A stretch of 64,000 bases of DNA from Halopseudomonas litoralis (GCF_900105005.1 NZ_LT629748.1:930001-994000); one strand, 5' to 3'; numbered from the stretch's first letter, positions 26,469-36,065 are shown. The notes: a model not told the origin generated them from the letters alone. A program made the numbers and translations.

Positions 26469-28445
26469 CTACACCCCGGAGCCTGGTTGGTCGATAGGGG
26501 TGGCAGCGGAAGACGGCGCATCCTGCGCTAGGAATTGCGTGGAAGGCCCACCATCGGCGTTGTGCTGCACAATACGAGCAGGCCGACCTTGCGCGTCCAG
26601 GAGCACCTGGCCGATGCCTGAGCTGTTCCACAGGCGCTCGCCGCGATGGCGCTGATCAGGCAGGCGCGGACGTATCTTCAGGTCGCGGCGCTGGGTGAAC
26701 CAGTTCAGTGGCGAGCGCGGCGAGTAAAGCCAGCGGTTCAGGCGATCCAGCCAATCAAGCAGGCGCCGGGGGAACTCATTCTTGATCCCGCTGCTGGTGA
26801 TCTGCCAGATATGCGGTGTGCGATCCCGGTCGCGGACCTGCACGTCGTAAGCAAAGGAATAATGCACATCACCCGACAGGATCACGTAATTGGCCGGCGT
26901 GCGGAAATGGCGAAATATATTGAGCATGACACTGGCTGCGCCGCGATGGGCCATCCAGTTCTCGGCGTCAACGGTCAGGGCGTGGCCGGCAAAGGCACAT
27001 ATCCGTTGGATCACCTCGATCAGCTTGACCCCGAACATGGGCGTCGGCGATACGATCACCGCGGCCGTTTCATCAAGCAATTCATGCTGCAGCTCGACCA
27101 GCGACTCCCAATTCATCAGGCCCGAGGGGCGGCTGGGCAATCGCCGGCTGCGCCAGCGGCGTGTGCGGGTATCGAGCACGATGACAGTAGGTTGCGTGCG
27201 CAATACGTAGTCCCACTGATCAAACGACAACAGGCGGTCGATCAGCGCATCCTGCGCAGCGGCATCGAGTCGGTCCTGACTATCGAGCGCTGCGGTCAGC
27301 GCCTCCGTCTCGTCGAGCAGCGCGCCAAAAGCATCGGGACGGTTACCCCAGCCCTGGCACAGCATGTAGGCCAACAGCGCGTTGCCCACGATGCGCCGGG
27401 AGAAAGGATGCTCATAGGCCGTGCTTTCCCACTTGGCCGAGAGGTTCCAGTCATCGGTGATGTCATGGTCATCGAAGATCATCAGCGTCTGTATGTGGGC
27501 GAACAGGCGTGCGGCCTGGGGTAGATCGCCGCAGAAACCCTGCAGTGCGTTGGCCTCGCGTCGCCAGGAGGCCATGTGTTCAGCATCCAATGGGGGCATC
27601 TTTGGCTCTGGTACGAGCTGCCAAGGCACCGGCGACCACACCAACAGATACATGGCCATCACCTCGGCCAGCGTCACCAGGTGATTATGCGCATTGGCTG
27701 TGGTGAAGATCGGCTTTTCCACGCCACCAAAGAATCGCTCGCGCAGCGCCTCGTTGGACTTGAAGGCGGGCAATAGCTCCTCACGGCGATAATAACCGGC
27801 AGGGTGCGCATACAGCGCTTCACTGTCGGCGACAACGGCGCCTTCCAGGCTTTCGCCATACAGGCCAAGACGCTGGATCAATGCATGGACCGCCGCGAGC
27901 ATGGGGCCAGCCACATCATCGGCATACACCTGGTCGCCGCACAGCATGAGCAGGGCAGGGCGCGCGTCGGCCTGCCCAATCTGCTCGGCCAACAAGCGGT
28001 CGGCACGCGCGAGCCCATCGCGTGAGGGATGGTGCGGTTTGCGACAGGAACCATAAAGAATGTCATCTGCACGGCTGCGTAGCACCAGGCTGGGCCGCGT
28101 CGCGCCCTCATGCAGCAGGTGCGGCGCCCACTGCGCGATCTTGGCTTCGCTGCCGTCACCCTGTGTCACTATCAGGTCGTAATAAATCAGAGTGTCCTGT
28201 GGCAGCGGCTCGGGCAGATGCACGTCGATCAGGTGCAAACAGGCATGGCGACCGATGCGAAGGACGCGGCAAGAAGTGGCATCAAGCTCCACTCGTCGGG
28301 CTGACTCGCCGCTGGGCTCAAGCAGCATCGTCAGACTTAGCGGCCTGCTACCGACGAGCCACAGCACGAGGCGGTCCCGCTCAAGGCGGCGCAGGAGGGG
28401 GCCGGCAAGTACTGGCGGGAGGGCATCGGCGGTAGAAGTAGGCAT
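26469..28445 (-). CDS. PhoD-like metallophosphatase family protein
   Basis: The protein is about 658 residues with PhoD-type metal-binding motifs in order: YGSCRKPHHPS, LCGDQVYADD, IFDDHDITDDWN and LSGDVHYSFAYD. No Tat or Sec signal peptide is visible, so unlike secreted PhoD it may act in the cytoplasm. The start is uncertain: candidates are the ATG at 28445 (used here), an ATG at 28481 and a TTG at 28496, none with a strong ribosome site. The 28445 start places the conserved LPPVLAGPLLRRLE region near the N-terminus. The substrate is unknown. Confidence 0.82.
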   Translation of the reverse strand: MPTSTADALPPVLAGPLLRRLERDRLVLWLVGSRPLSLTMLLEPSGESARRVELDATSCRVLRIGRHACLHLIDVHLPEPLPQDTLIYYDLIVTQGDGSEAKIAQWAPHLLHEGATRPSLVLRSRADDILYGSCRKPHHPSRDGLARADRLLAEQIGQADARPALLMLCGDQVYADDVAGPMLAAVHALIQRLGLYGESLEGAVVADSEALYAHPAGYYRREELLPAFKSNEALRERFFGGVEKPIFTTANAHNHLVTLAEVMAMYLLVWSPVPWQLVPEPKMPPLDAEHMASWRREANALQGFCGDLPQAARLFAHIQTLMIFDDHDITDDWNLSAKWESTAYEHPFSRRIVGNALLAYMLCQGWGNRPDAFGALLDETEALTAALDSQDRLDAAAQDALIDRLLSFDQWDYVLRTQPTVIVLDTRTRRWRSRRLPSRPSGLMNWESLVELQHELLDETAAVIVSPTPMFGVKLIEVIQRICAFAGHALTVDAENWMAHRGAASVMLNIFRHFRTPANYVILSGDVHYSFAYDVQVRDRDRTPHIWQITSSGIKNEFPRRLLDWLDRLNRWLYSPRSPLNWFTQRRDLKIRPRLPDQRHRGERLWNSSGIGQVLLDAQGRPARIVQHNADGGPSTQFLAQDAPSSAATPIDQPGSGV

Positions 28446-28576
28446 TTTGAGTAAGTCGCTTGGGTAAGACCGAGACAGCATAACGGGGCCTAACAAGGAC
28501 TATATCCACCTGCGTTAGTTCACTGCCGACAGGTGGTAGTCATGTTGCTCGGCAGCAAAGCAGCGCAGGTGCCCTC

Positions 28577-28762
28577 GTGAATAACGGCGGTCAGAAAAGT
28601 GAATGTGGCTGGTGCAAGGACAAGTGGGGGCTGTCATGGCAGATCACGCCTCGCATACTGACTGAATCGCTGACTCATCCTGACCCGGCAGTGGCCAAGC
28701 GAGTGTTTGCGGCGATGATGACGATGGGGAAGATTGATGTTGCGGATCCGCAGTCGGCCAGG
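28577..28762 (+). pseudogene. Remnant of a VOC/PhnB-like protein (C-terminal fragment)
   Basis: The 62 codons from a GTG at 28577 closely resemble the C-terminal end of PhnB-type glyoxalase-fold proteins (3-demethylubiquinone-9 3-methyltransferase domain family). They include CGWCKDKWGLSWQITPR, then DPDPAVAKRVFAAMMTMGKID. The N-terminal two thirds of such a protein (usually about 140-160 residues) is absent: the upstream 130 bases do not encode it. After codon 62 the frame drifts into the LLM gene's opposite strand. It is best read as a truncated, probably inactive, leftover. The stretch 28446-28576 holds no other supported feature. Confidence 0.7.
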
Positions 28763-28802
28763 AAGCCGCCATTAAGTCGCGTAGAGCTTCCTGGTCCACT
28801 AT

Positions 28803-29783
28803 TTACTTCATTGCCTCGGCGATCAGGCCGATCGAATGCAGCCGCGGCGCATGGTCATATACGTCCGAGACAATCATCAATTCATCAACACCCGTTTCAG
28901 CGACAAACGCATCCAGCTCCGCGCGCACTGTGGCGGGGGAGCCGACCACTGATCGTGCCAGCATCTGGTTGGCCTGTGCCCGCTCAGCCGGAGACCAGTA
29001 AGTTTCGATATCGTCGATGGGTGGTTTGCTCAGACCGCGCCGTCCGCTGACGAGATCAGCAAAGGACATCTGCTGCGTAGTTGCGAGCCGCTTGGCTTCG
29101 GCGTCGGTGTCGGCGGCGATGACGTTGATGCCAGCCACCGCATAGGGTCGGTCAAGTTGCGCAGATGGTTTGAAGCGGCTGCGGTAGATTTCCAGTGCCG
29201 GCATCAGCATGTCGGGAGCAAAGTGCGATGCGAAGGCGTAGGGCAGGCCCAGCTCGGCTGCTAGCGACGCCCCAAAACCGCTAGACCCCAATATCCACAG
29301 CGGCACCTGGGTTCCGGCGGCGGGAACGGCAGTGATGCGCTGATCGGGACTGGCAGAGGCAAGAAAGGCTTGCAGCTCCAGCACATCCTGCGGGAATTGG
29401 TCTGACGCGGCGGGCGAGCGCCGCATTGCCCGCACCGCGATCTGGTCGGTGCCCGGCGCACGACCGAGCCCCAGATCAATGCGTCCGGGATAGAGCCGTT
29501 CCAGCGTGCCGAACTGCTCGGCGATGATATAGGGCGCGTGATTCGGCAGCATGATACCGCCCGCACCGACGCGGATGGTCTTGGTGCCACCGGCTATGTG
29601 GGCGATGACGATCGAGGTGGCGGCGCTGGCGATGCCCTCCATATTGTGATGTTCGGCCACCCAGATGCGCTGATAGCCGCATTGCTCTGCATGGGCTGCA
29701 AGCTCCCGCGCATTGTTGAGCGCCGCCCCGGCATCGGTATCTTGCGTGACGCGAACCAGTTCGAGAATGGAAAGTGCGGTCAT
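28803..29783 (-). CDS. LLM-class flavin-dependent oxidoreductase
   Basis: The 326-residue luciferase-like monooxygenase family protein includes WVAEHHNMEGIASAATSIVI (about 41-60), VGAGGIMLPNHAPYIIAEQF (about 72-91) and PGRIDLGLGRAPGTDQ (about 99-114). This pattern belongs to the YhbW-type group that uses reduced flavin. A GGAG site precedes the ATG at 29783. The stop of a decayed Gfo/Idh gene overlaps this start (ATGA), so the gene was once the second of an operon. The substrate is unknown. Confidence 0.9.
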   Translation of the reverse strand: MTALSILELVRVTQDTDAGAALNNARELAAHAEQCGYQRIWVAEHHNMEGIASAATSIVIAHIAGGTKTIRVGAGGIMLPNHAPYIIAEQFGTLERLYPGRIDLGLGRAPGTDQIAVRAMRRSPAASDQFPQDVLELQAFLASASPDQRITAVPAAGTQVPLWILGSSGFGASLAAELGLPYAFASHFAPDMLMPALEIYRSRFKPSAQLDRPYAVAGINVIAADTDAEAKRLATTQQMSFADLVSGRRGLSKPPIDDIETYWSPAERAQANQMLARSVVGSPATVRAELDAFVAETGVDELMIVSDVYDHAPRLHSIGLIAEAMK

Positions 29784-30072
29784 TGCGGGGTACTCCTTTC
29801 AGCTGAATGTTCGATGATGTCGATCACCTCATGCAGCGCGACCGCATCGCGGAAGCTGGCGCCTGAACGAATATCCGGCGCGCAGGAAGTAGAGGCGGGC
29901 GACATTGCGGGCGACCGAATTGTCCGGCAGACCTTCATGGGACGAGGCGGGCGGCGTCAGCGGCAAGCTCGCTGGCATCGCCATTGGCAACGTGGATGGA
30001 TAATTGCCCAATCTGACCATGCCCGCTTCCCCCTGTCACCTGATATCGCCTTCAGTGGCGTTGATCACAGCC
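29780..30072 (-). pseudogene. Remnant of a Gfo/Idh/MocA-family oxidoreductase (frameshifted C-terminal fragment)
   Basis: Reading leftward from the ldcA stop, three frames in turn give oxidoreductase-like pieces. INATEGDIR is followed by VTGGSGHGQIGQLSIHVANG, then LPDNSVARNVARLYFLRAG, then GASFRDAVALHEVIDIIEHS. Together they match the order of the C-terminal domain of Gfo/Idh/MocA dehydrogenases. At least two frameshifts and a stop separate them, and the Rossmann N-terminus (about 250 residues) is missing. The remnant begins exactly at the ldcA stop and ends overlapping the LLM start. The family assignment rests on recalled motif similarity, not on a search. Confidence 0.55.
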
Positions 30073-30073
30073 A

Positions 30074-32329
30074 TCACTCCACCAAACAATCCACGAAATA
30101 CTTCACATCCCCACCCTCCTGCACCATCGGCCGCAGCCCATGAATATCACTCTCAAATCCCGGAAACTGCTGATCCTGAGCCAATGCAATACGTAGGTAG
30201 TCAGCAATGGCGCTACTGTCATCAGGAAAGCGTTCCCCGGGCATGATGACGGGAATGCCGGGTGGGTAGGGCACCAGCATGACGGCGCTGATGCGGCCGG
30301 CTAGTTCTGCTACCGGGACCATTTCCACCTGACCGCGGACCATTTGTTGCCAGGCATCGGCGGGGCGGATGACGATATCTGGTAGTTCGGTGTAGATCTG
30401 TCGCAGGACCCGCACCATGCGTTGTTCCTTGTAGAAACGATGCAGTTGCTGGCACAGGTCACGCAGCCCCATATCGGGGTAGTGGCCGCTGCGGGCGGTG
30501 GTGGGCAGGGTCAATTCCAATGGCGCGTTGCTGTCGTACAGGCGCTTGAACTCCTGCAGCTCCGATACCAGGGCGCTCCATTTGCCTTTGGTGATGCCCA
30601 GCGAGAACAGGATCAGGAAGGAGTACAGCCCGGTCTTTTCCACCACCAGGCCGCGTTCGGCGAGAAAGCGCGTGACCACGGCGGCGGGTATGCCGGTCCT
30701 GGCCAGGCGGCCTTTTTCTTCCACGCCGGGGGTGAGTAAGGTGACCTTGATCGGGTCGAGCAGGGCGTAGTCTTCGGCCATGGCGCCGAAGCCGTGCCAT
30801 GCCGCCTGGTCATCCAGGGTCCAGTCGCTGGCCTGCAGCTCCTCGTAGTCCAAGGCTTGCTCTGGCTCCCACACATCAAACCACCATTCATCTTCTGCCA
30901 GGCGTTCGGCGGTCTGCTGCATGGCGCGGCGGAAGGACAGGGCTTCGTCCAGGGTTTCCTGCACCAGGGAGCGGCCTGGTTCGCCGGCCATCATGCCGGT
31001 GGCGACGTCGATCGAGGCGATGATGCCGTAATGCGGCGAGGTGGAGGTATGCATCATGAAGGCTTCGTTGAAGCGTTCGACGTCCAGCTGCTGCTCCACG
31101 CTGTTCTCGGCCAGGATGATCGATGCCTGGGACAGCGCGGCCAACACCTTGTGCGGTGACTGGGTGGCGAACACCAGCGGATGTTGGGCGCGGTCGAAGC
31201 CGCGCTTGCTGCCCATGCCGTGGCGGCCCGCATAGAATTCGTGGAAGGCGGCGTAGCCATACCAGGCTTCGTCAAAATGCAGCACTTCGACGGCGTCTTC
31301 CATTTCATCCTTGATCAGTTCGGCGTTGTAGCACAGGCCGTCATAGGTGGAGTTGGTCAGGACTGCCAGACGAATACGCGGTTCCCGACCCTGTAATAGC
31401 GGATGCTCGGCCAGGCGCTGGCGCAGGCTCTGAGGAGAAAAGGAATCCAGGCTGATGGGGCCGATGATGCCGTAATCGTTGCGCGAGCCGGTCAGGTAGA
31501 CCGGAATGGCGCCGGTCATGGTGATGGCGTGCAGGATGGATTTGTGACAGTTACGGTCGACCAGCACCACGTCATTCCGGGTGACAAAAGCGTGCCAGAT
31601 GATCTTGTTGGCGGTGGAGGTGCCGTTGATCACGTAGAAGCTGTGATCGGCGCCGAAAACACGAGCGGTATTGGCCTCGGCCTCGGCAATCGGGCCGTTG
31701 TGATCCAGCAGTGAGCCCAGGCCGGGCACGGATACCGACAGGTCCGAGCGTAAGGTGTTCTCGCCGAAGAAGTCGTGGAAGGCTCGGCCCACTGGGCTTT
31801 TGCGGAAGGCCACGCCGCCACCGTGGCCAGGGGAGTGCCATGAATAACTGGCGCGGCCGGTGTAGTCGAGCAGCGCCTTGAAGAAGGGTGGCAGCAACTG
31901 CGACAGGTAGGCGCGTGCTGTGCGGGCGATCTGGCCGGCGATGAAGGGCATGGTGTCTTCAAACAGATAAATGATGCCGCGCAATTGATGCAGGTCGCGC
32001 AGGCTGCTGAGCAACTGATTTTCCAGTGCGTGGGCGGTGCTCAGGGCCATGATTGGCAATTCAGGGGAGCGCGAATGGGCGGCGGCGAACAGCTTGCGTA
32101 CCGGTTGCAACTCCAGGTGGCCGTCGTTTTCCGCACTGAACAGGATGCAGGACAGGCCGCGGTGGGCCTCGGCCACCAGCCGGCCCTCATCCAGGGAGGT
32201 CGTGGAAAGCACGTCGAAGCCTTCGTGTTTCAGGGCCTTGAAGAGTTCGCTGAGTTGCTGGCCGGCCACGTTGCCGCGTCCGCAGTCAGGGTTGATCACC
32301 AGAATCGGGAAGTGCAGGTGCTTGAACAT
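30074..32329 (-). CDS. ldcA: Lysine/ornithine/arginine decarboxylase, LdcA-type
   Basis: The 751-residue fold-type I PLP decarboxylase has an N-terminal response-regulator-like wing domain (about 1-125). The PLP domain contains SWHSPGHGGGVAF (about 163-175), the cofactor Asp in HFDEAW (Asp353) and the Schiff-base Lys in SPHK (Lys394). Length and motifs match the Pseudomonas LdcA (PA1818) lysine decarboxylase, which makes cadaverine in arginine-linked lysine catabolism. The ATG at 32329 follows GGAGACCGC; the upstream in-frame extension to 32524 overlaps the divergent thioesterase gene and is rejected. Substrate preference (Lys, Orn or Arg) is not decided by sequence alone. Confidence 0.88.
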   Translation of the reverse strand: MFKHLHFPILVINPDCGRGNVAGQQLSELFKALKHEGFDVLSTTSLDEGRLVAEAHRGLSCILFSAENDGHLELQPVRKLFAAAHSRSPELPIMALSTAHALENQLLSSLRDLHQLRGIIYLFEDTMPFIAGQIARTARAYLSQLLPPFFKALLDYTGRASYSWHSPGHGGGVAFRKSPVGRAFHDFFGENTLRSDLSVSVPGLGSLLDHNGPIAEAEANTARVFGADHSFYVINGTSTANKIIWHAFVTRNDVVLVDRNCHKSILHAITMTGAIPVYLTGSRNDYGIIGPISLDSFSPQSLRQRLAEHPLLQGREPRIRLAVLTNSTYDGLCYNAELIKDEMEDAVEVLHFDEAWYGYAAFHEFYAGRHGMGSKRGFDRAQHPLVFATQSPHKVLAALSQASIILAENSVEQQLDVERFNEAFMMHTSTSPHYGIIASIDVATGMMAGEPGRSLVQETLDEALSFRRAMQQTAERLAEDEWWFDVWEPEQALDYEELQASDWTLDDQAAWHGFGAMAEDYALLDPIKVTLLTPGVEEKGRLARTGIPAAVVTRFLAERGLVVEKTGLYSFLILFSLGITKGKWSALVSELQEFKRLYDSNAPLELTLPTTARSGHYPDMGLRDLCQQLHRFYKEQRMVRVLRQIYTELPDIVIRPADAWQQMVRGQVEMVPVAELAGRISAVMLVPYPPGIPVIMPGERFPDDSSAIADYLRIALAQDQQFPGFESDIHGLRPMVQEGGDVKYFVDCLVE

Positions 32330-32441
32330 GCGGTCTCCAATGTAGGGGCTGTATGACAGTGTTGTGCTGGGAAGCGCGATTGGCAAGCAGGGCAATGCTA
32401 TGCTGCACGCCTTGTATTTCTGTCTTACCGGGAGACCGAGT

Positions 32442-32876
32442 GTGAAATGGGATCTGGAAACCCCCTTTGTCTGCGATATTCGCGTGCAGTCGGAGGATAT
32501 TGATGAGCTGGGCCACGCCAACAATGCTGTATATGTGCGCTGGTTGGAGCGTTGCGCCTGGGAGCATTCCAGGTCGCTGGGGTTGGGGCTGGATGAATAT
32601 CAGCAGTTGGACCGGGCGATGGTGGTGGTACGCCACGAGATCGATTATCTGGCGGCGGCCTATCTGGATGAGGAGTTGCAGATGGCGACCTGGATCGTCA
32701 GCTGGGACAGCAAGCTGCGCATGACCCGTCAATTCCAGCTGTGCCGCCCGAGCGATGGGGCGACGTTGCTGCGTGCCCGTACCACGTTCGCCTGCGTCGA
32801 ACTCAGTAGCGGCCGGCCGCGGCGGATGCCGCGGGAGTTCATTGAGCTGTATGGCAAGGCGATTGTCAGTGCTTAG
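32442..32876 (+). CDS. Acyl-CoA thioesterase, 4-hydroxybenzoyl-CoA thioesterase-like
   Basis: The protein is 144 residues with a hotdog fold. It has the active-site motif [20 protein letters not shown] (about 15-34), where the Asp-containing DxDxxGHxNN region is characteristic of the YbgC/4HBT group. The start is a GTG at 32442 with GGAG seven bases upstream; the ATG-initiated frame from 32364 has no family-like N-terminus. It is divergent from ldcA and its 3' end overlaps the ppnP stop by four bases on the other strand. It probably hydrolyses a medium- or branched-chain acyl-CoA. Confidence 0.87.
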   Translation: MKWDLETPFVCDIRVQSEDIDELGHANNAVYVRWLERCAWEHSRSLGLGLDEYQQLDRAMVVVRHEIDYLAAAYLDEELQMATWIVSWDSKLRMTRQFQLCRPSDGATLLRARTTFACVELSSGRPRRMPREFIELYGKAIVSA

Positions 32877-33154
32877 CGGTACTCGCACAGATAGGCGGTG
32901 TCCTGCTCTACGCGCAGGTTGAAACGGCTGTTGGCTGGCACGGTGAACCGGGCGCCGACGCCGAACTCTTCCCAGGCATCGCTACCCGGCAGCTTGACGA
33001 TCAGCTTGCCGGTGATGACATGCATGATTTCCAGGCTGCCGGTGCCGAACTCATATTCGCCCGGCGCCATGACGCCCACGGTGGCCGAGCCTTCGGGTTG
33101 GCGAAAGGCGATGGAAGCTACTTTTCCTTCGAAATACTGATTGGTATTGAACAT
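32873..33154 (-). CDS. ppnP: Pyrimidine/purine nucleoside phosphorylase PpnP
   Basis: This 93-residue single-domain cupin matches PpnP (YaiE) in length and motifs: an N-terminal [14 protein letters not shown], a [14 protein letters not shown] segment, and a C-terminal [13 protein letters not shown]. PpnP cleaves several nucleosides with phosphate to free base and pentose-1-phosphate. The ATG at 33154 is used; the frame running to 33274 has no conserved extension. The gene converges on the thioesterase, sharing four bases of stop sequence. Confidence 0.92.
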   Translation of the reverse strand: MFNTNQYFEGKVASIAFRQPEGSATVGVMAPGEYEFGTGSLEIMHVITGKLIVKLPGSDAWEEFGVGARFTVPANSRFNLRVEQDTAYLCEYR

Positions 33155-33312
33155 CCGGCGACTCCGTGAGCAGCGTAAAAGGGCGCGTATTATGCCTGCG
33201 GTTGTCATGGCCAGCCAGCACCGACAGCGCTGTCGCTGCATATGACGGCGCTGGTCGATGCTATGATTCAGCAATCGGAAATATTTCTGTCAGCATGAAT
33301 TCAGGAGACGGT

Positions 33313-34185
33313 ATGGCCAGCGTAGCCTTTGTGGGTCTGGGAGTAATGGGATACCCGATGGCGGGGCACCTTGCCAGGGCGGGGCATGAGGTGACGGTGT
33401 ACAACCGCACCGGAGAAAAGGCCGCACAATGGGTGGCGGAGCATGGTGGCAAGGCCTGCGCAACGCCGGCGGAAGCGGCCATGGAGCAGGATTTCGTGAT
33501 GATTTGCGTGGGCAATGATCAGGATTTGCTCGAGGTGGTGAGCGGGTCGGAGGGTATTCTGGCTGGCGCGCGCAGCGGCACCGTCATTGTGGATCACACC
33601 ACGGCGTCGGCAGGTGTTGCCCGGCAGTTGGCGCAGCTGGCTGCAGAGCGCGGCGTAGGCTTTCTGGATGCGCCGGTGTCAGGTGGGCAAGCGGGCGCGG
33701 AACATGGCCAGTTGACCGTTATGGTGGGTGGCGAGGAAGCAGTCTTCGATCTGGCTCGTCCGGTGATCAGCTGCTACGCAAAAATGGTCCGGTTGATGGG
33801 CGCTGTCGGCAGCGGTCAGCTGACCAAGATGGTCAACCAGATCTGCATTGCCGGTCTGGTGCAGGGGTTGTCCGAGGCACTGCACTTTGCTCAGCGTGCC
33901 GGGCTGGATGGTGAGGCGGCGATGTCGGTCATCAGCAAGGGCGCAGCGCAATCCTGGCAGTTGGAAAATCGTCACAAGACCATGCTCGCGGGAGAGTATG
34001 ATTTTGGTTTTGCGGTCGACTGGATGCGCAAGGATCTGGCTATCGTGCTGGACGAATCACGCCGCAATGGCGCGCAACTACCGGTTACCGCATTGGTGGA
34101 TCAGTTCTATGCCGAGGTCCAGCAAATGGGCGGCGGACGTTGGGATACCTCAAGTTTGATTGCCAGACTTGAAAGCGGGAAATAA
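33313..34185 (+). CDS. NAD(P)-dependent beta-hydroxyacid dehydrogenase (HIBADH/GLYR family)
   Basis: The 290-residue protein has an N-terminal Rossmann motif, [20 protein letters not shown] (about 4-23). The substrate-binding signature is [18 protein letters not shown] (about 118-135), and the catalytic Lys lies in GQLTKMVNQ. These place it with 3-hydroxyisobutyrate, tartronate semialdehyde and glyoxylate/succinic-semialdehyde reductases; the exact substrate is not decided. The ATG at 33313 follows an AGGAG site by five bases. Confidence 0.9.
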   Translation: MASVAFVGLGVMGYPMAGHLARAGHEVTVYNRTGEKAAQWVAEHGGKACATPAEAAMEQDFVMICVGNDQDLLEVVSGSEGILAGARSGTVIVDHTTASAGVARQLAQLAAERGVGFLDAPVSGGQAGAEHGQLTVMVGGEEAVFDLARPVISCYAKMVRLMGAVGSGQLTKMVNQICIAGLVQGLSEALHFAQRAGLDGEAAMSVISKGAAQSWQLENRHKTMLAGEYDFGFAVDWMRKDLAIVLDESRRNGAQLPVTALVDQFYAEVQQMGGGRWDTSSLIARLESGK

Positions 34186-34244
34186 AATGCGTGACGCCCG
34201 CAGGTCGGGCGTCCCTGCATACCGCCAAGAGATGTCGATCACCC

Positions 34245-34496
34245 ATGAACTGCCGAGAAGGTTGTGGCGCCTGCTGCATTGCACCCTCGATAACATCACC
34301 GCTGCCGGGCATGCCTCAAGGTAAACCTGCGGGGGTTGCCTGTGTTCATCTTGATGAGGCCCGGCGTTGCCGGATTTTCCACTCGCCGGAGCGGCCTGCA
34401 GTGTGTGCGAGTTTCAGTGCGGACGCGCAGGTATGTGGCAGTGATGCTCAGGAGGCCTTACATATTCTTACCTGGTGGGAGCAGGCGACAGCCTGA
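34245..34496 (+). CDS. YkgJ-family cysteine-cluster protein
   Basis: The protein is 83 residues with the family's metal-cluster cysteines. CREGCGACC near the N-terminus is followed by single Cys residues in VACVHL, RRCRIF, AVCASF and QVCGS. The family is thought to bind iron or zinc, but no activity is established. The start ATG at 34245 was chosen because the conserved NCREGCGACC block begins right after it. It ends five bases before a shared terminator with gltA. Confidence 0.85.
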   Translation: MNCREGCGACCIAPSITSPLPGMPQGKPAGVACVHLDEARRCRIFHSPERPAVCASFSADAQVCGSDAQEALHILTWWEQATA

Positions 34497-34500
34497 GGAG

Positions 34501-34542
34501 CAGATACAGAAAAGCCCGCAAATATGGGCTTTTCTGTATCTG
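34501..34542. terminator. Bidirectional terminator between the YkgJ gene and gltA
   Basis: Arms CAGATACAGAAAAGCCC and GGGCTTTTCTGTATCTG form a perfect 17-base stem with an eight-base loop. The arms themselves carry the A-run and T-run, so the hairpin can terminate transcription from either side. It serves the convergent ends of the YkgJ-type gene and gltA. Confidence 0.9.
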
Positions 34543-34550
34543 GCAGCGAC

Positions 34551-35825
34551 TTACTTGCTGGGGTAGTCGCGCTTGGTGTGCCCGGTGTACAGCTGACGCG
34601 GACGACCGATCTTGTACGGACCGCTGATCATCTCGTTCCAGTGTGCGATCCAGCCTGGGGTACGACCGGTGGCGAAGATCACGGTGAACAGCTCAGCGGG
34701 AATACCGATGGCCTTGAGAATGATGCCGGAGTAGAAGTCGACGTTCGGGTACAGGTTGCGTTCGATGAAGTAGGGATCGGTCAGCGCGATCTCCTCCAGC
34801 TTCATGGCCAGTTCCAGATGCGGATCATTGATGCCCAGTTCGCCCAATACTTCGTCGCAGGTCTCTTTCATGACCTTGGCGCGGGGGTCGAAGTTCTTGT
34901 ATACACGGTGACCGAAGCCCATCAGTTTGAACGGGTCATCCTTGTCCTTGGCCTTGGCGATGAAGGTGTCGATGTTGGATACATCACCGATTTCGTCCAG
35001 CATGCGCAGAACGGCTTCGTTGGCGCCGCCGTGAGCCGGTCCCCAGAGAGCAGCGATGCCCGCGGCGATACAGGCGAAGGGGTTGGCACCGGTCGAGCCG
35101 GCCAGGCGCACGGTAGACGTCGAGGCGTTCTGTTCGTGATCGGCGTGCAACACGAAGATCCGGTCCATGGCACGGGACAGCACCGGATTGATCGGTTTGA
35201 TCTCTGCCGGCGTGTTGAACATCATGTGCAGGAAGTTTTCCGAGTAACTCAGCTTGTTGTCGGGATACATCAGCGGCTGGCCCATGGAGTACTTGTAGAC
35301 CATGGCAGCGATGGTTGGCATCTTGGCGATCAGGCGGATGGCCGAGATTTCGCGATGATGAGCATCGTTGATGTCCAGCGAGTCGTGGTAGAAGGCGGAC
35401 AGGGCACCTACCATGCCACACATGATTGCCATCGGGTGGCCGTCACGACGGAAACCATTGAGGAAGGTCTTCAGTTGGTCATGCACCATGGTGTGGTTCT
35501 TGACGGTGCTATCGAACTTCTGCTTTTCTTCTGCGGTAGGCAGTTCGCCCTTGAGCAGCAGGTAGCAGGTTTCAAGAAAATCGGATTTTTCCGCCAACTG
35601 TTCAATCGGGTAGCCCCGATGCAAGAGAACGCCTTTGTCGCCATCAATGAAGGTGATCTTGGATTCGCAGGACGAGGTCGCCATGAAACCGGGGTCGAAC
35701 GTAAAGACGCCTTCAGCTGTCAGGCCGCGAACATCTACGACGTCTGGACCCAAAGTGCCCGAGTAGACAGGCAGATCGATGGGGGCAGCGCCCTCGATGA
35801 TCAACTGCGCTTTTTTGTCAGCCAT
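34551..35825 (-). CDS. gltA: Citrate synthase, type II
   Basis: GltA condenses oxaloacetate and acetyl-CoA into citrate. The 424-residue protein has the type II hallmark regions: [32 protein letters not shown] with the catalytic His, [14 protein letters not shown], and the substrate-binding Arg region. The N-terminal beta domain of about 60 residues is typical of the NADH-regulated hexameric enzyme of gram-negatives. It is divergent from sdhC, as is usual in Pseudomonas. A strong AGGAGG site precedes the ATG. Confidence 0.97.
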   Translation of the reverse strand: MADKKAQLIIEGAAPIDLPVYSGTLGPDVVDVRGLTAEGVFTFDPGFMATSSCESKITFIDGDKGVLLHRGYPIEQLAEKSDFLETCYLLLKGELPTAEEKQKFDSTVKNHTMVHDQLKTFLNGFRRDGHPMAIMCGMVGALSAFYHDSLDINDAHHREISAIRLIAKMPTIAAMVYKYSMGQPLMYPDNKLSYSENFLHMMFNTPAEIKPINPVLSRAMDRIFVLHADHEQNASTSTVRLAGSTGANPFACIAAGIAALWGPAHGGANEAVLRMLDEIGDVSNIDTFIAKAKDKDDPFKLMGFGHRVYKNFDPRAKVMKETCDEVLGELGINDPHLELAMKLEEIALTDPYFIERNLYPNVDFYSGIILKAIGIPAELFTVIFATGRTPGWIAHWNEMISGPYKIGRPRQLYTGHTKRDYPSK

Positions 35826-35882
35826 TGATGGCCTCCTGTTTTGCTGTATCGAAAGTGTGACCCCCCACGCAGGGCCCGCATC

Positions 35883-35910
35883 ACTATAAGGTCAAAAACC
35901 GGTTTGTCAA
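35883..35910 (-). promoter_or_regulatory. Sigma-70 promoter of gltA
   Basis: On the minus strand TTGACA (35905-35910) and TATAGT (35883-35888) are separated by 16 bases. The start codon lies about 58 bases downstream. The rest of the 345-base gltA-sdhC gap holds the sdh promoter and no supported gene. Confidence 0.8.
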
Positions 35911-36036
35911 TTCTACCGATAGACTTTACGAATCGACGTTATGCAAAGGTTCCATTGACAAAGTACGATGCGCGCTTTTGCCGCACTTGCGGGTCTGAAG
36001 CGAGGCTCTGAAGCGGGACGGCCGGGCTTTCGCCGA

Positions 36037-36065
36037 TTGTAATCAGGCGCCCAAGTCACTATACT
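36037..36065 (+). promoter_or_regulatory. Candidate sigma-70 promoter of the sdh operon
   Basis: TTGTAA (36037-36042) and TATACT (36060-36065) are separated by 17 bases, giving a leader of about 100 bases before the proposed sdhC start. It is a good but not perfect match. Confidence 0.6.

Noticed and set aside
28763..29050. Continuation of the VOC-remnant frame into the LLM gene
   Set aside because: The resemblance ends at about codon 62 and the rest is antisense to a conserved gene.
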